Part shown: piece after piece, positions 1-7,914 of the stretch
How positions within the stretch are numbered: the first letter of the stretch is position 1
Layout: each line of letters starts with the position of its first letter
Notes under the pieces: generated by a model
The model's input: only the letters and a program-made list of their open reading frames with translations
What the model was told of the DNA's origin: nothing
Databases searched by the model: none
NCBI GenBank assembly: GCA_035544835.1
Contig: DASZZV010000037.1
Coordinates: 1-38,033, forward strand
Direction: 5' to 3'
Source of the DNA: DASZZV01 sp035544835
GTDB taxonomy: Bacteria > Acidobacteriota > Thermoanaerobaculia > Gp7-AA8
Length of the DNA stretch: 38,033 nt
Position numbers and translations under genes: made by a program

Positions 1-33
1 TCCATCGTGGTGCTCGCAAACATTTTCGATTGC

Positions 34-141
34 CAAGGGTCTAAGGCCCCCGCCCAGATCCCTCGCTGCGGCTCGGGATGACACCCACTCAGTTTCTTTT
101 CTCAGTGGCAGCGCGCACGCTGTCCCCGGCTCGGGATGACA
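34..141. repeat. Family D repeat, left part cut by window edge
   Basis: Contains CCCAGATCCCTCGCT followed by CTCGGGATGACACCC at 53-86, then a second CGGCTCGGGATGACATC near 127-143. The whole stretch matches, with scattered differences, the tail of the family D element near 32600-32700. The two sites are therefore diverged copies of one ~100 bp sequence about 32 kb apart. The opposite arm would lie left of the window. No gene is visible in 1-208. Confidence 0.7.
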
Positions 142-171
142 TCAACGGCAAACGCGACTCTTTTCACTTTT

Positions 172-206
172 TCAATTTTCAATTTCCAATTTCCAATTTC
201 CAATTC
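172..206. repeat. Heptamer array (unit CAATTTC), family E
   Basis: Three or more near-perfect tandem copies of CAATTTC lie immediately downstream of the metallopeptidase stop codon, which is on the minus strand. Unlike the other family E sites, no inverted partner arm is seen nearby. It is AT-rich in an otherwise GC-rich region. Confidence 0.6.
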
Positions 207-208
207 CG

Positions 209-1036
209 CTATAAGCGACCGAAGGTATCGCACTGCCCGATATCGCCGCCCTGGAATCCGCGCCGGAACCACTCTACTCGCTGCGCCGATGAGCCGTGGG
301 TGAAGGAGTCGGGGTTGACGTAGCCGCGCGATTGGCGCTGCAATCGGTCGTCCCCAATCGCCGTCGCGGCGTTGAGTGCCTCTTCGATGTCCCCGGCCTC
401 GATGCGACCCTTTTTCATCTGTTCGGCGCGGTTCGCCCAGACGCCGGCGTAACAGTCGGCCTGCAGCTCGAGTTTTACTGAAAGCGCATTCGCTTCGGTC
501 TTACTCGACTGTTCCTGGGCGGAGTGCACTTTGTCGGTGATTCCGAGCAGCTTCTGTACGTGATGTCCGACTTCGTGGGCGATCACGTAGGCCTGGGCGA
601 AATCGCCCGGCGCCTGGAAGCGATCCTTCAGCTCCTGATAAAAGGCCAGGTCGATGTAGACCTTTTCATCGAGTGGGCAGTAGAACGGGCCGCTCGCGGT
701 CTGGGCCGTACCGCACGCCGACTGGGCCGCGTCGCTGAAGAGCACCAGCGCCGGTTCCCGGTATTGAACGTTGGCCTGTTTCGGCAGTTCGGCCTTCCAC
801 ACGTCTTCAGTTTCGGCGAGAGCGACTCGGACGAAATTGGACATTGGATCGTTTCCCGGCTGTTGCTGCCCCGCCGATGCCGGCTGCGCCTGCTGCAGGT
901 CACTCGGCTTTCCGCCGAGGAGAAGGTACAGGACGACGAGAATGACGCTACCGATCCCGCCTCCTGCAACCAGAGGCATTCTCGACCCACGACGATCCTC
1001 GACATTCGAGCTTTGACGTTCACCTTCAATGCGCAT
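209..1036 (-). CDS. ypfJ: Neutral zinc metallopeptidase, YpfJ family
   Basis: This is a 275-residue membrane-anchored protein of the putative neutral zinc metallopeptidase family (YpfJ/KPN_00710 type). From the chosen start it has a short charged N-terminus, one membrane helix at about residues 18-42, a Gln/Pro/Ala-rich linker, then the protease domain with the zinc motif HEVGHH beginning at about residue 154. A Cys pair in CGTAQTASGPFYCP is also typical of the family. The frame stays open upstream to 1237, but that part reads through an inverted repeat. The ATG at 1036 is preceded by GAGGAG, so it is taken as the start. The gene follows pgi in the same direction, separated by the repeat at 1112-1255, so it probably has its own transcript. 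The substrate is unknown. Confidence 0.85.
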   Translation of the reverse strand: MRIEGERQSSNVEDRRGSRMPLVAGGGIGSVILVVLYLLLGGKPSDLQQAQPASAGQQQPGNDPMSNFVRVALAETEDVWKAELPKQANVQYREPALVLFSDAAQSACGTAQTASGPFYCPLDEKVYIDLAFYQELKDRFQAPGDFAQAYVIAHEVGHHVQKLLGITDKVHSAQEQSSKTEANALSVKLELQADCYAGVWANRAEQMKKGRIEAGDIEEALNAATAIGDDRLQRQSRGYVNPDSFTHGSSAQRVEWFRRGFQGGDIGQCDTFGRL

Positions 1037-1043
1037 GCAATGG

Positions 1044-1049
1044 CTCCTC
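1044..1049 (-). promoter_or_regulatory. Shine-Dalgarno GAGGAG of the metallopeptidase
   Basis: GAGGAG on the minus strand, 7 nt before the ATG at 1036. It decides the start against the longer open frame reaching 1237. Confidence 0.75.
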
Positions 1050-1111
1050 AGAACAGACTCGAGCTTGTCACCCTGCAAAGGTGATGCATAGACTCCGGCG
1101 AATGCAGGAAT

Positions 1112-1255
1112 CCAGCCCCGGAGGGGTGTTTGAGAATAGCCCAGCACGAAGTGCTGGGATGGCGTCGAGGGAAGTAGGGCTCGAAAAACAAAATATCGCG
1201 GACAGCTTCCCAGGACTTCGTCCTGGGCTATTCTCAAACGCCCCTACGGGGCTGG
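1112..1255. repeat. Nested double palindrome, family C, copy 1
   Basis: Arms at 1112-1159 and 1208-1255 are inverted copies of each other with few mismatches. Each arm is itself made of two short palindromes: a CCCCNNNGGGG unit (CCCCTACGGGG in the right arm) and a CCCAG..CTGGG hairpin, linked by TTTGAGAATAGC or its complement. It lies between the pgi stop and the metallopeptidase start and probably folds as a cruciform or a terminator in RNA. It shares the GCCCCTACGGGGCT core with the element at 9486-9670. Confidence 0.85.
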
Positions 1256-1283
1256 ACGTCAGCCGATGCCGGTCTTCCCGACG

Positions 1284-2921
1284 CTAATTCGCCTTCATCT
1301 TCCGATACCGCCGGATCAGCGTATTGGTCGAGCCATCGTGCTTGAGCTCCGGCTCGCTCTGGTTCTCCAGCTCCGGGATGATCCGTTGCGCCAGGACTTT
1401 CCCGAGCTCGACGCCCCACTGATCGAACGAGCCGATGTTCCAGATCGCTCCCTGCGTGAAGACGTTGTGCTCGTACAACGCGATGAGCTTTCCGAGCGCT
1501 GTAGGGGTCAACTTGTCGACGAGAATCACATTCGACGGGCGGTTTCCCTCAAACGTACGGTGTGGCACCAGCCAGTCCGCGGTCCCCTCGGCTTTGACCT
1601 CTTCTGCAGTCTTTCCGAACGCCAGCGCCTCGGATTGGGCGAAGGCGTTGGCCATGAGGATGTCGTGATGCCGCCCCAGCGGCTTGAGCGGCTCGATGAA
1701 GGCGATGAAGTCTGACGGAATGAGCTTCGTGCCCTGATGGATCAGCTGATAGAAGGAATGCTGTCCGTTCGTTCCAGGCTCGCCCCAGTAGATCGCGCCC
1801 GTCTCGTAATCCACCACGCGGCCATCGAGAGTCACGCGCTTTCCGTTGCTCTCCATGGTGAGCTGCTGGAGGTAGGCAGGAAAGCGCTTGAGATACTGCT
1901 CATACGGAAGAACAGCGACGGTCTGTGCCCCGAAGAAATTGTTGTACCAGACCGTGAGGAGCCCCATCAGGACCGGCATATTCCTCTCGAAGGGCATATG
2001 GCGGAAATGCACGTCCATCTCATGGAAGCCGCCGAGCATGGCCCGGAAGTTCTCCGGCCCGATGGCGATCATCGTAGCCAGTCCGATCGCGGAATCCATT
2101 GAATAGCGTCCGCCGACCCAATCCCAGAAGCCGAACATGTTGGCGGTGTCGATGCCGAACTTCGTAACCTCGGCGGCATTGGTCGACACGGCCACGAAAT
2201 GCTTGGCCACCGCCGCAGGCTCCTTCAGCGTCTTCAACGCCCAGTCGCGTGCTGTCATGGCGTTGGTCATCGTCTCCAGCGTCGTGAAGGTCTTCGACGA
2301 GATGATGAACAGTGTTTCCGTCGCGTCGAGATCCTGAGTTGCCTCGGCGAAGTCGGTGCCATCGATGTTGGAGACGAAACGGAAAGTCAAATCGCGCTGG
2401 CTGTAGTCGCGCAACGCTTCGTAAGCCATCACCGGCCCGAGGTCAGAGCCACCGATGCCGATGTTGACGATGTTCTTGATGCGCTTCCCGGTATGACCCT
2501 TCCACTCGCCGCTGCGCAGGCGGTTGGAGAAGGCCGACATCTTGTCGAGCACGGCGTGAACCTCGGGGACGACATCGACGCCGTCCAGGACGATCGACTC
2601 CCCTTTCGGTGCCCTCAGCGCCACGTGCAGAACGGCGCGATTCTCGGTGAGATTGATCTTCTCCCCTTTGAACATGCCCTCGATCCGGTCGCGCAGACCA
2701 GACTCCTCGGCCAGCTTGAGGAGAAGCCCGAGAGTCTCATCGGTGACTCGATTCTTCGAGTAATCGAGATAGATCCCGAGAGCGTCGACGGTCAGTCGTT
2801 CCCCCCGTTTGGGGTCGTCGGCAAAGAGCTTCCGCAGGTGGAGCTCCTTGATCTTCGAGTAGTGAGCACTCAGAGCTTTCCAGGACGCGCGTTCCGTGAG
2901 GGGTGCGTTGTTCGTAGTCAT
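1284..2921 (-). CDS. pgi: Glucose-6-phosphate isomerase
   Basis: Interconverts glucose 6-phosphate and fructose 6-phosphate in glycolysis/gluconeogenesis, in the cytosol. The 545-residue length matches long-form Pgi (E. coli is 549). Visible family motifs are GIGGSDLGP (sugar-phosphate isomerase fold), GGRYSMDSAIGL, the signature around GTNGQHSFYQLIHQGTK with the conserved His, and the C-terminal signature NIGSFDQWGVELGK. The N-terminal region with LFADDPKRGERL is also typical. The ATG at 2921 is preceded by a purine-rich GGAAGGGAAACGAAAG stretch. It stands alone between repeat blocks: the 942 bp gap separates it from the divergent xdhA, and the palindrome at 1112-1255 probably terminates it. 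Nothing suggests damage or transfer. Confidence 0.98.
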   Translation of the reverse strand: MTTNNAPLTERASWKALSAHYSKIKELHLRKLFADDPKRGERLTVDALGIYLDYSKNRVTDETLGLLLKLAEESGLRDRIEGMFKGEKINLTENRAVLHVALRAPKGESIVLDGVDVVPEVHAVLDKMSAFSNRLRSGEWKGHTGKRIKNIVNIGIGGSDLGPVMAYEALRDYSQRDLTFRFVSNIDGTDFAEATQDLDATETLFIISSKTFTTLETMTNAMTARDWALKTLKEPAAVAKHFVAVSTNAAEVTKFGIDTANMFGFWDWVGGRYSMDSAIGLATMIAIGPENFRAMLGGFHEMDVHFRHMPFERNMPVLMGLLTVWYNNFFGAQTVAVLPYEQYLKRFPAYLQQLTMESNGKRVTLDGRVVDYETGAIYWGEPGTNGQHSFYQLIHQGTKLIPSDFIAFIEPLKPLGRHHDILMANAFAQSEALAFGKTAEEVKAEGTADWLVPHRTFEGNRPSNVILVDKLTPTALGKLIALYEHNVFTQGAIWNIGSFDQWGVELGKVLAQRIIPELENQSEPELKHDGSTNTLIRRYRKMKAN

Positions 2922-3209
2922 CTTTCGTTTCCCTTCCGACGTTTAAGTTGGGGGTACCGGCGATTCAAACTGGACTGGATTTGGGAGTAAGAACGCAATA
3001 GTAGTCTCTTCGAGGCTTCTCGTCTCGCTCGAAATGCAAGGCGCCGTTCTCAGGATCATCCGAGCGGGAGAACGCCGCTGCGCGGCGGGGGTGCGAGGGA
3101 TTGGCGCGGCCGTCCTCGGCCGCCCCTGTCTCGAACGAATCGTCTCGCTGAATTCGTCATCGGAAAGGCGGCCGAGAGCGGCCGCGCCACACGGTACGAG
3201 GGCTGCTTT

Positions 3210-3332
3210 TTGTGTGGCACAGGCACTCTTGCCTGTGTGTCGGCCGTCGAGGCCGACTTCCCTGTTGAATTGCAGCAGGAACGCCGCAGCTCGATGCCGC
3301 GGCACACAGGCAAGAGTGCCTGTGCCACACAA
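3210..3332 (+). repeat. Family A inverted-repeat element, copy 1
   Basis: Perfect 30 bp terminal inverted repeats at 3210-3239 and 3303-3332, beginning TTGTGTGGCACAGGCACTC. The 63 bp interior holds a second palindrome (CGGCCGTCGAGGCCG) and a GCCGCAGCTCGATGCCGCGG hairpin. Three further copies lie at 12934-13057, 22417-22538 and 26866-26974 (last one inverted). The element encodes no protein. The structure fits a REP/BIME-like or MITE-like non-autonomous element. Confidence 0.9.
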
Positions 3333-3489
3333 GAGGCTCTCCAAAAAGCTCCTCCTCGCCGGACGGAGCGGTTGACGGGTTACCGCTGCTCGAATATTTT
3401 TTGCAATCAATCCAGACAGCAGCCCGCTAATGCGGCATTCAACTGATGCCGAGCTTCGAACCTGGTGTCGCGATCTTGCGGACGTAACG

Positions 3490-3816
3490 CGTAGGGACGC
3501 GCAGCTGCGCGTCCGGCACCTCGGCCGCCGTCTCGAGAACCGAGTCGATCGCAACGGGTACCGGCCGCACGCCGTGCGGCCCTACACCCGCCCCGGCGCG
3601 GATTCACGAAGCGATGAGGCCACCCTCCGTGTGTCGCGGCCGCCCCTTTCCCGTGAAAAACTGAAGAAAAGACTTCGTTGCGGAGAGGGACGAGAGGCGC
3701 ACCCACAGGAACGGAAGAGGGACGAGGGGCGGCCGAGGGCGGCCGCGCCACACGGGGAAACGAAGCGCGGCTGGGATTGCACGGGGGTACCGGACGCGCA
3801 GCTGCGCGTCCCTACG
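3490..3816. repeat. Family F inverted pair, 27 bp arms, ~273 bp spacer
   Basis: The 27 bp at 3490-3516 and 3790-3816 are exact reverse complements; each contains the self-palindrome GACGCGCAGCTGCGCGTC. Between them lie further short palindromes (for example GGCCGCACGCCGTGCGGCC near 3562-3580) and one GCGGCCGAGGGCGGCCGC motif. The right arm ends about 47 bp before the xdhA start. Confidence 0.8.
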
Positions 3817-3863
3817 CCCGCATTTCCGCAGCCTTCGTCCCCTGATACCATACCCCTCCACTG

Positions 3864-5312
3864 ATGGCGGGCTCGATCTTCTTCTATGTCAACGGCAAGG
3901 CAGTTACCGCAAGCGGTCAGGATGCGTTCGAGACCGTCGCCAATTTTCTCCGTTACAGACTCTCGGCCACCGGTACGAAGCTGGTCTGCGAAGAGGGCGA
4001 TTGCGGAGCCTGCAGCGTCCTGATCGGCCGGCTCAACGCGGCCGGCGGCATCGAGTACCAGGCCGTCAATTCCTGCATTCAATTCGTCTATCAGATCGCC
4101 GGCACCCACATCATCACCGTCGAAGGGTTGCGCCGCGGCAAGGATCTCCACCCGGTTCAGGAAGCGATGGTCAAATGCCACGGTGCCCAGTGCGGCTTCT
4201 GTACGCCCGGCTTCGTGGTGACGATGTCGGGTATGTATGAGACCGAGGGAGAGATGACGGAGAAGAGAGTGCGCGATGCCCTCACCGGAAACCTCTGCCG
4301 CTGCACCGGCTACGAACCGATCATCAAGGCGGCCATGAGCATCGATCCCGCCGCGGTCGGCACACTCAACGATCTGTATCCACCGGCGGAGATCGTGAAA
4401 GCGCTCACCGACTACCGGTCCAAGTCCATCCGGGTCGAGAGCGGCGGCCGAACATTCTTCGCTCCGACGACCGTCGACGAAGCCCTTCGCTTCAAGGCCG
4501 AGAATCCCTCGACGGTCATCGTCCAGGGGGCGACCGACCTCGGCGTCATGCGAAACAAACGAGGCTACGAGCCGCCCTTCGTGATGAATCTCTCGCGGGT
4601 GGCCGAGCTGGGAGAGCTCACGGTTCGCGACAATGACCTGCACGTCGGGGCGACTGTGACTCTGAGCCGGCTCGAGCCGATCATGCGCGAGCGGGTCCCC
4701 GAGTTCTTCGAGATCCTGGTGCTCTTCGGAGCGCCTCAAATCAAAAACGCCGGCACGCTGGCCGGCAACGTCGCCAACGCCTCCCCCATCGCCGATACGT
4801 TGCCGTTCCTCTATGTCATGGGCGCGCGAGTGGAGCTGACCAGCACCGCCGGGTCGCGTCTCGTCGACATCAGCTCCTTCTATCTCGGCTACAAGAAACT
4901 CGATCTTCATCCCGACGAGATCATCACCAAGATCATCATTCCGCTCCCCCGGTCTGGCAGCGACGAGATCCTCAAGCTCTACAAGGTCTCGAAGAGAAAG
5001 AATCTCGACATCTCCACGATGACCGCTGCTTTTCGTATGCAGCTCTCCGGTTCCGTAATGGACCGGGTAACGATCGCGCTCGGCGGCGTCGCACCGACCA
5101 TCGTCAGACTGCGGAAAACAGAAGAGTTCCTCACCGGCAGACAAATGGATCGCGAGACTCTGCGCCAGGCGGGACGAATTGCCCGTGACGAGATCAGCCC
5201 CATCTCCGATGTCCGCGGCTCGGCCGAGTTCCGCAGTCAGCTCACTGAGAACATCTTCTCGAAGTTCTACTTCGAAACGCGCCACCAGACACGGGAGGAA
5301 GCGCGGGCTTGA
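3864..5312 (+). CDS. xdhA: Xanthine dehydrogenase, iron-sulfur/FAD subunit
   Basis: This is the electron-transfer subunit of the molybdenum xanthine dehydrogenase, which oxidises hypoxanthine/xanthine to urate using NAD+. The 482 residues hold a plant-type [2Fe-2S] ferredoxin domain (C42, C47, C50 and C71), then the all-helical second [2Fe-2S] domain with C110, C113 and the CRC pair at 145/147. The FAD-binding domain (about residues 190-370) and the FAD C-terminal domain follow. FAD-site signatures QGATDLGV and NAGTLAGNVANASP are visible. Having all these domains in one chain is the proteobacterial XdhA arrangement. The ATG at 3864 gives an N-terminus that begins directly with the ferredoxin beta strand. 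xdhB follows after 27 bp, so the two are surely co-transcribed. No XdhC maturation gene is adjacent. Confidence 0.95.
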   Translation: MAGSIFFYVNGKAVTASGQDAFETVANFLRYRLSATGTKLVCEEGDCGACSVLIGRLNAAGGIEYQAVNSCIQFVYQIAGTHIITVEGLRRGKDLHPVQEAMVKCHGAQCGFCTPGFVVTMSGMYETEGEMTEKRVRDALTGNLCRCTGYEPIIKAAMSIDPAAVGTLNDLYPPAEIVKALTDYRSKSIRVESGGRTFFAPTTVDEALRFKAENPSTVIVQGATDLGVMRNKRGYEPPFVMNLSRVAELGELTVRDNDLHVGATVTLSRLEPIMRERVPEFFEILVLFGAPQIKNAGTLAGNVANASPIADTLPFLYVMGARVELTSTAGSRLVDISSFYLGYKKLDLHPDEIITKIIIPLPRSGSDEILKLYKVSKRKNLDISTMTAAFRMQLSGSVMDRVTIALGGVAPTIVRLRKTEEFLTGRQMDRETLRQAGRIARDEISPISDVRGSAEFRSQLTENIFSKFYFETRHQTREEARA

Positions 5313-5339
5313 GTCTCGGACTCAGGCCTCGATTGGCAA

Positions 5340-7676
5340 ATGGGCGTCGTTGGCAAAAACATCCCGCACGATTCGGCAGTCGGTCACGTCACCGGTGAGT
5401 CGATCTACATCGACGACATCCTGCCGGCCCGCAACGAGCTGATCGTCGACTTCTACTGGAGTCCTGTCTCACTAGGGAGGATTCGTTCGATCGACCTCGC
5501 GTCTGCCACGGCAACTCCGGGCGTCGTCGGTCTGTATACCTGGAAGGATCTTCACGCCAACATTTTCGGACCGATCCTCATCGACGAGCTGCTTCTCGCC
5601 GAAGAGCGGGTCACGTTCATGGGACAGCCCATCGTCGTGATCGCCGCAGAATCGCGAGCCGCGATCAAAGCGGCCAAGCAGGCCATCAAGATCGATATCG
5701 AAGAGCTCAAGCCGATCTTCACGATCGACGATGCGATCGCGAACAATCAGTACATTGGTCAGGAGCGCGTCATCCAACGCGGCGATCTGGCTGCCGGCTT
5801 CACCGAGGCTGCTCACACGCTCGAGGGGGTCTGGATCAATAAGGGTCAGGATCACTTCTATCTGGAGTCACAGGCTGCCATCGCCTGGCCCGGCGAGTAC
5901 GACTCCCTGACCGTGCACTCCTCCACCCAGAATCCGAGCGAGGTGCAGCACGTCATCGCCCACCTCCTCGGGCTGCAGCTCAACCAGGTCGTCTGCGTAA
6001 CCAAGCGCATGGGTGGCGCCTTCGGCGGGAAGGAATGTCAGGCCACCCACCCCGCCGCCATGGCTGCACTCGTGGCCCTCAAGACCGGACGTCCGGCACG
6101 AATCGTCTACAACAAAGACGACGACATGCAGGTGACCGGCAAGCGTCATCCCTTTCAGAATCACTACAAGGTCGGGTTTACGGCCGAGGGAAGAATCACG
6201 GCGCTCGATGTGAGGCTTTACTCCGATGGCGGCGCCTACGCAGATCTCTCGACTGCCGTCATGGGGCGCGCTATGACGCATGTGGACAACGCCTACTACA
6301 TTCCTAATATCCGCATCAGGGGTCAGGTCTGCAGAACCAACACGCCACCCAACACCGCCTTCCGCGGCTTCGGTGGTCCGCAAGGCGTCGTCACGATCGA
6401 GAACATGATGGAAGAGATCGCGCAGATCACGGGCCGCGACCCGGTCGATGTGCGCATGCTCAACTGCTACGGAACGAGTGAGCGCAACGTAACGCCGTAC
6501 GGGCAGATCCTGGAGAACAACAATCTGCCGCGTCTCTTCGACGAGCTGCTGCAGCGATCCGACTATCGCAATCGCCGCGAGGCCGTTGCCGCATTCAACG
6601 CCGAATCGGAGACTCATCTGAAGGGGATCTCGCTGACGGCGGTGAAGTTCGGCATCTCCTTCAACACCAAGTTCCTCAACCAGGCCAATGCGCTGGTCAA
6701 TATTTACCTGGACGGCACGATCCAGGTGTCGACCGGCGCGACGGAGATGGGACAGGGTGTCAACACCAAGATCAGGCAGCTGGTGGCCGACGAATTCGGG
6801 ATCGAGCCGGACAAGGTCATGGTGATGATCACGTCGACCGAGAAGAACAACAACACGTCGGCCACCGCCGCATCGAGCGCCGCCGACCTCAATGGAAGCG
6901 CGGCCGTCGATGCCTGCCGGAAGATCAAGGCTCGACTCGCCGACTGTGCTGCGGCACACCTTCCGACACTCGATAACGACACCGAATCCTCGCCCGGGAG
7001 CATCGTCTTCGAAGATGGATGGATCTATGACAGCCGTCGGCCATCGCTGCGAGTCACCTTCGCCGCTCTTGTCCATGAGGCCTATCTGCGTCGCATCAGT
7101 CTCGGAGAGCGCGGCTTCTACGCCACACCAGGGATCGACTACGACGCCGCGACCGGATCGGGCCATCCCTTTCTCTATTTCACGCAGGGGTGTTCGGCAT
7201 CCGAAGTGCTGATCGATCGCTTCACCGGCGAGCTGAAGGTATTGCGATCCGATGTGCTCATGGATATCGGGCGGCCCATCAATCCCGGGATCGATCGCGG
7301 GCAGATGACCGGAGCCTTCATTCAGGGCATGGGCTGGGTGACGACCGAGGATCTTCGATACTCCGACACCGGCGCGCTACTGTCGCATTCGCCTACGACC
7401 TATAAGATTCCGAACATCCAGGACGTGCCGGCCATCTTCAACGTCGACTATCTCGACGTCGACAACCCGATCAATCTTCGCGGCAGCAAGGCGACGGGCG
7501 AGCCTCCGCTGCTCATGGCGCTGTCGGTGTGGACGGCAGTCAAAAACGCGCTGTCGTTCGTTTCGAATGGAGAGATCCCGAAGTTACGTTTGCCGGCCAC
7601 GCACGAAGAGATCGTGATGAGGCTGGCCGAGTATGAGGTGGCTCGGGAGGCCGGAGTTCCGACGACTTCAGCCTAG
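5340..7676 (+). CDS. xdhB: Xanthine dehydrogenase, molybdopterin subunit
   Basis: Catalytic subunit carrying the molybdopterin cofactor; 778 residues, the usual XdhB length. The residues defining xanthine specificity in the Rhodobacter capsulatus/bovine enzymes are in place. E232 lies in MGGAFGGKE, R310 in MGRAMTHVDN, the FRGFGGPQ loop is at 341-348, and the catalytic-base Glu is E721 in GSKATGEPPLL. The Arg argues for xanthine rather than aldehyde or CO as substrate. It partners XdhA to form an (AB)2 complex in the cytosol, feeding urate to the urate hydroxylase encoded at 9725-10516. The ATG at 5340 has no clear Shine-Dalgarno, but the frame is open only a little further upstream and MGVVGKNIPHDSA is a typical XdhB N-terminus. 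Confidence 0.96.
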   Translation: MGVVGKNIPHDSAVGHVTGESIYIDDILPARNELIVDFYWSPVSLGRIRSIDLASATATPGVVGLYTWKDLHANIFGPILIDELLLAEERVTFMGQPIVVIAAESRAAIKAAKQAIKIDIEELKPIFTIDDAIANNQYIGQERVIQRGDLAAGFTEAAHTLEGVWINKGQDHFYLESQAAIAWPGEYDSLTVHSSTQNPSEVQHVIAHLLGLQLNQVVCVTKRMGGAFGGKECQATHPAAMAALVALKTGRPARIVYNKDDDMQVTGKRHPFQNHYKVGFTAEGRITALDVRLYSDGGAYADLSTAVMGRAMTHVDNAYYIPNIRIRGQVCRTNTPPNTAFRGFGGPQGVVTIENMMEEIAQITGRDPVDVRMLNCYGTSERNVTPYGQILENNNLPRLFDELLQRSDYRNRREAVAAFNAESETHLKGISLTAVKFGISFNTKFLNQANALVNIYLDGTIQVSTGATEMGQGVNTKIRQLVADEFGIEPDKVMVMITSTEKNNNTSATAASSAADLNGSAAVDACRKIKARLADCAAAHLPTLDNDTESSPGSIVFEDGWIYDSRRPSLRVTFAALVHEAYLRRISLGERGFYATPGIDYDAATGSGHPFLYFTQGCSASEVLIDRFTGELKVLRSDVLMDIGRPINPGIDRGQMTGAFIQGMGWVTTEDLRYSDTGALLSHSPTTYKIPNIQDVPAIFNVDYLDVDNPINLRGSKATGEPPLLMALSVWTAVKNALSFVSNGEIPKLRLPATHEEIVMRLAEYEVAREAGVPTTSA

Positions 7677-7691
7677 TAAAGTCGCACCAGC

Positions 7692-7828
7692 GCATTTCGG
7701 AGTGGCGACATCCTGTCGCCTGGCTCGGCGGCGTCCCGCGCCGCCGCCCCATCCCGATAGCTTGCACGAGAACGGCGCCGCGGGACGGCGCCGAGCCAGG
7801 CGGCAGAGATGCCGCCACTCCGAAATGC
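7692..7828. repeat. Family B GC-rich palindrome, copy 1
   Basis: An approximately 137 bp imperfect palindrome: GCATTTCGGAGTGGCG at the left end pairs with its complement at the right end, and CTGGCTCGGCGGCGTCCCG pairs with the complementary block near 7783-7800. The second copy at 28983-29108 is closely similar. Both copies lie between convergent genes (here xdhB and the DUF6986-type gene), a natural place for a bidirectional terminator. Confidence 0.85.
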
Positions 7829-7857
7829 GGGACCCGCTTCGTCCGAATTCAGCGCGG

Positions 7858-7896
7858 CCGGCATGATGCCGGCGGCACGGCCGCCTGGAAGGCGGC
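7858..7896. repeat. Two small GC hairpins between convergent genes
   Basis: CCGGCATGATGCCGG at 7858-7872 and GCCGCCTGGAAGGCGGC at 7880-7896 are perfect short palindromes located 18-57 bp beyond the stop codon of the minus-strand gene ending at 7915. They could act as its terminator, though no T-run follows. Confidence 0.5.
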
Positions 7897-7914
7897 GCTC
7901 CGAACAGCACTCCG

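Larger units (their letters stand above)
2922..3863. other. 942 bp non-coding gap filled with palindromic repeats
   Basis: No credible gene is present between the divergent starts of pgi and xdhA. The open frames here are by-products of inverted repeats. Contents: family A copy 1 (3210-3332), family F inverted pair (3490-3516 with 3790-3816), and three copies of a ~22 bp GCGGCCGAGGGCGGCCGCGCC-type motif. Those copies lie at about 3103-3124 (inverted), 3168-3190 and 3728-3749. The promoters of both flanking genes should lie at the ends of this gap, but no convincing -35/-10 pair was found for either. Confidence 0.8.

Noticed and set aside
3210..3332. Family A element considered as a small protein gene
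   Set aside because: All six frames are open because the element is palindromic; the copies differ by frame-changing lengths, so no protein is conserved.
3582..5285. Long open frame (567 codons) on the minus strand opposite xdhA
   Set aside because: It is a high-GC shadow of xdhA, with no recognisable domain and biased Asp/Gly/Arg composition.
5868..7166. Long open frame on the minus strand opposite xdhB
   Set aside because: Shadow of the xdhB coding frame; no family resemblance and no start signals.
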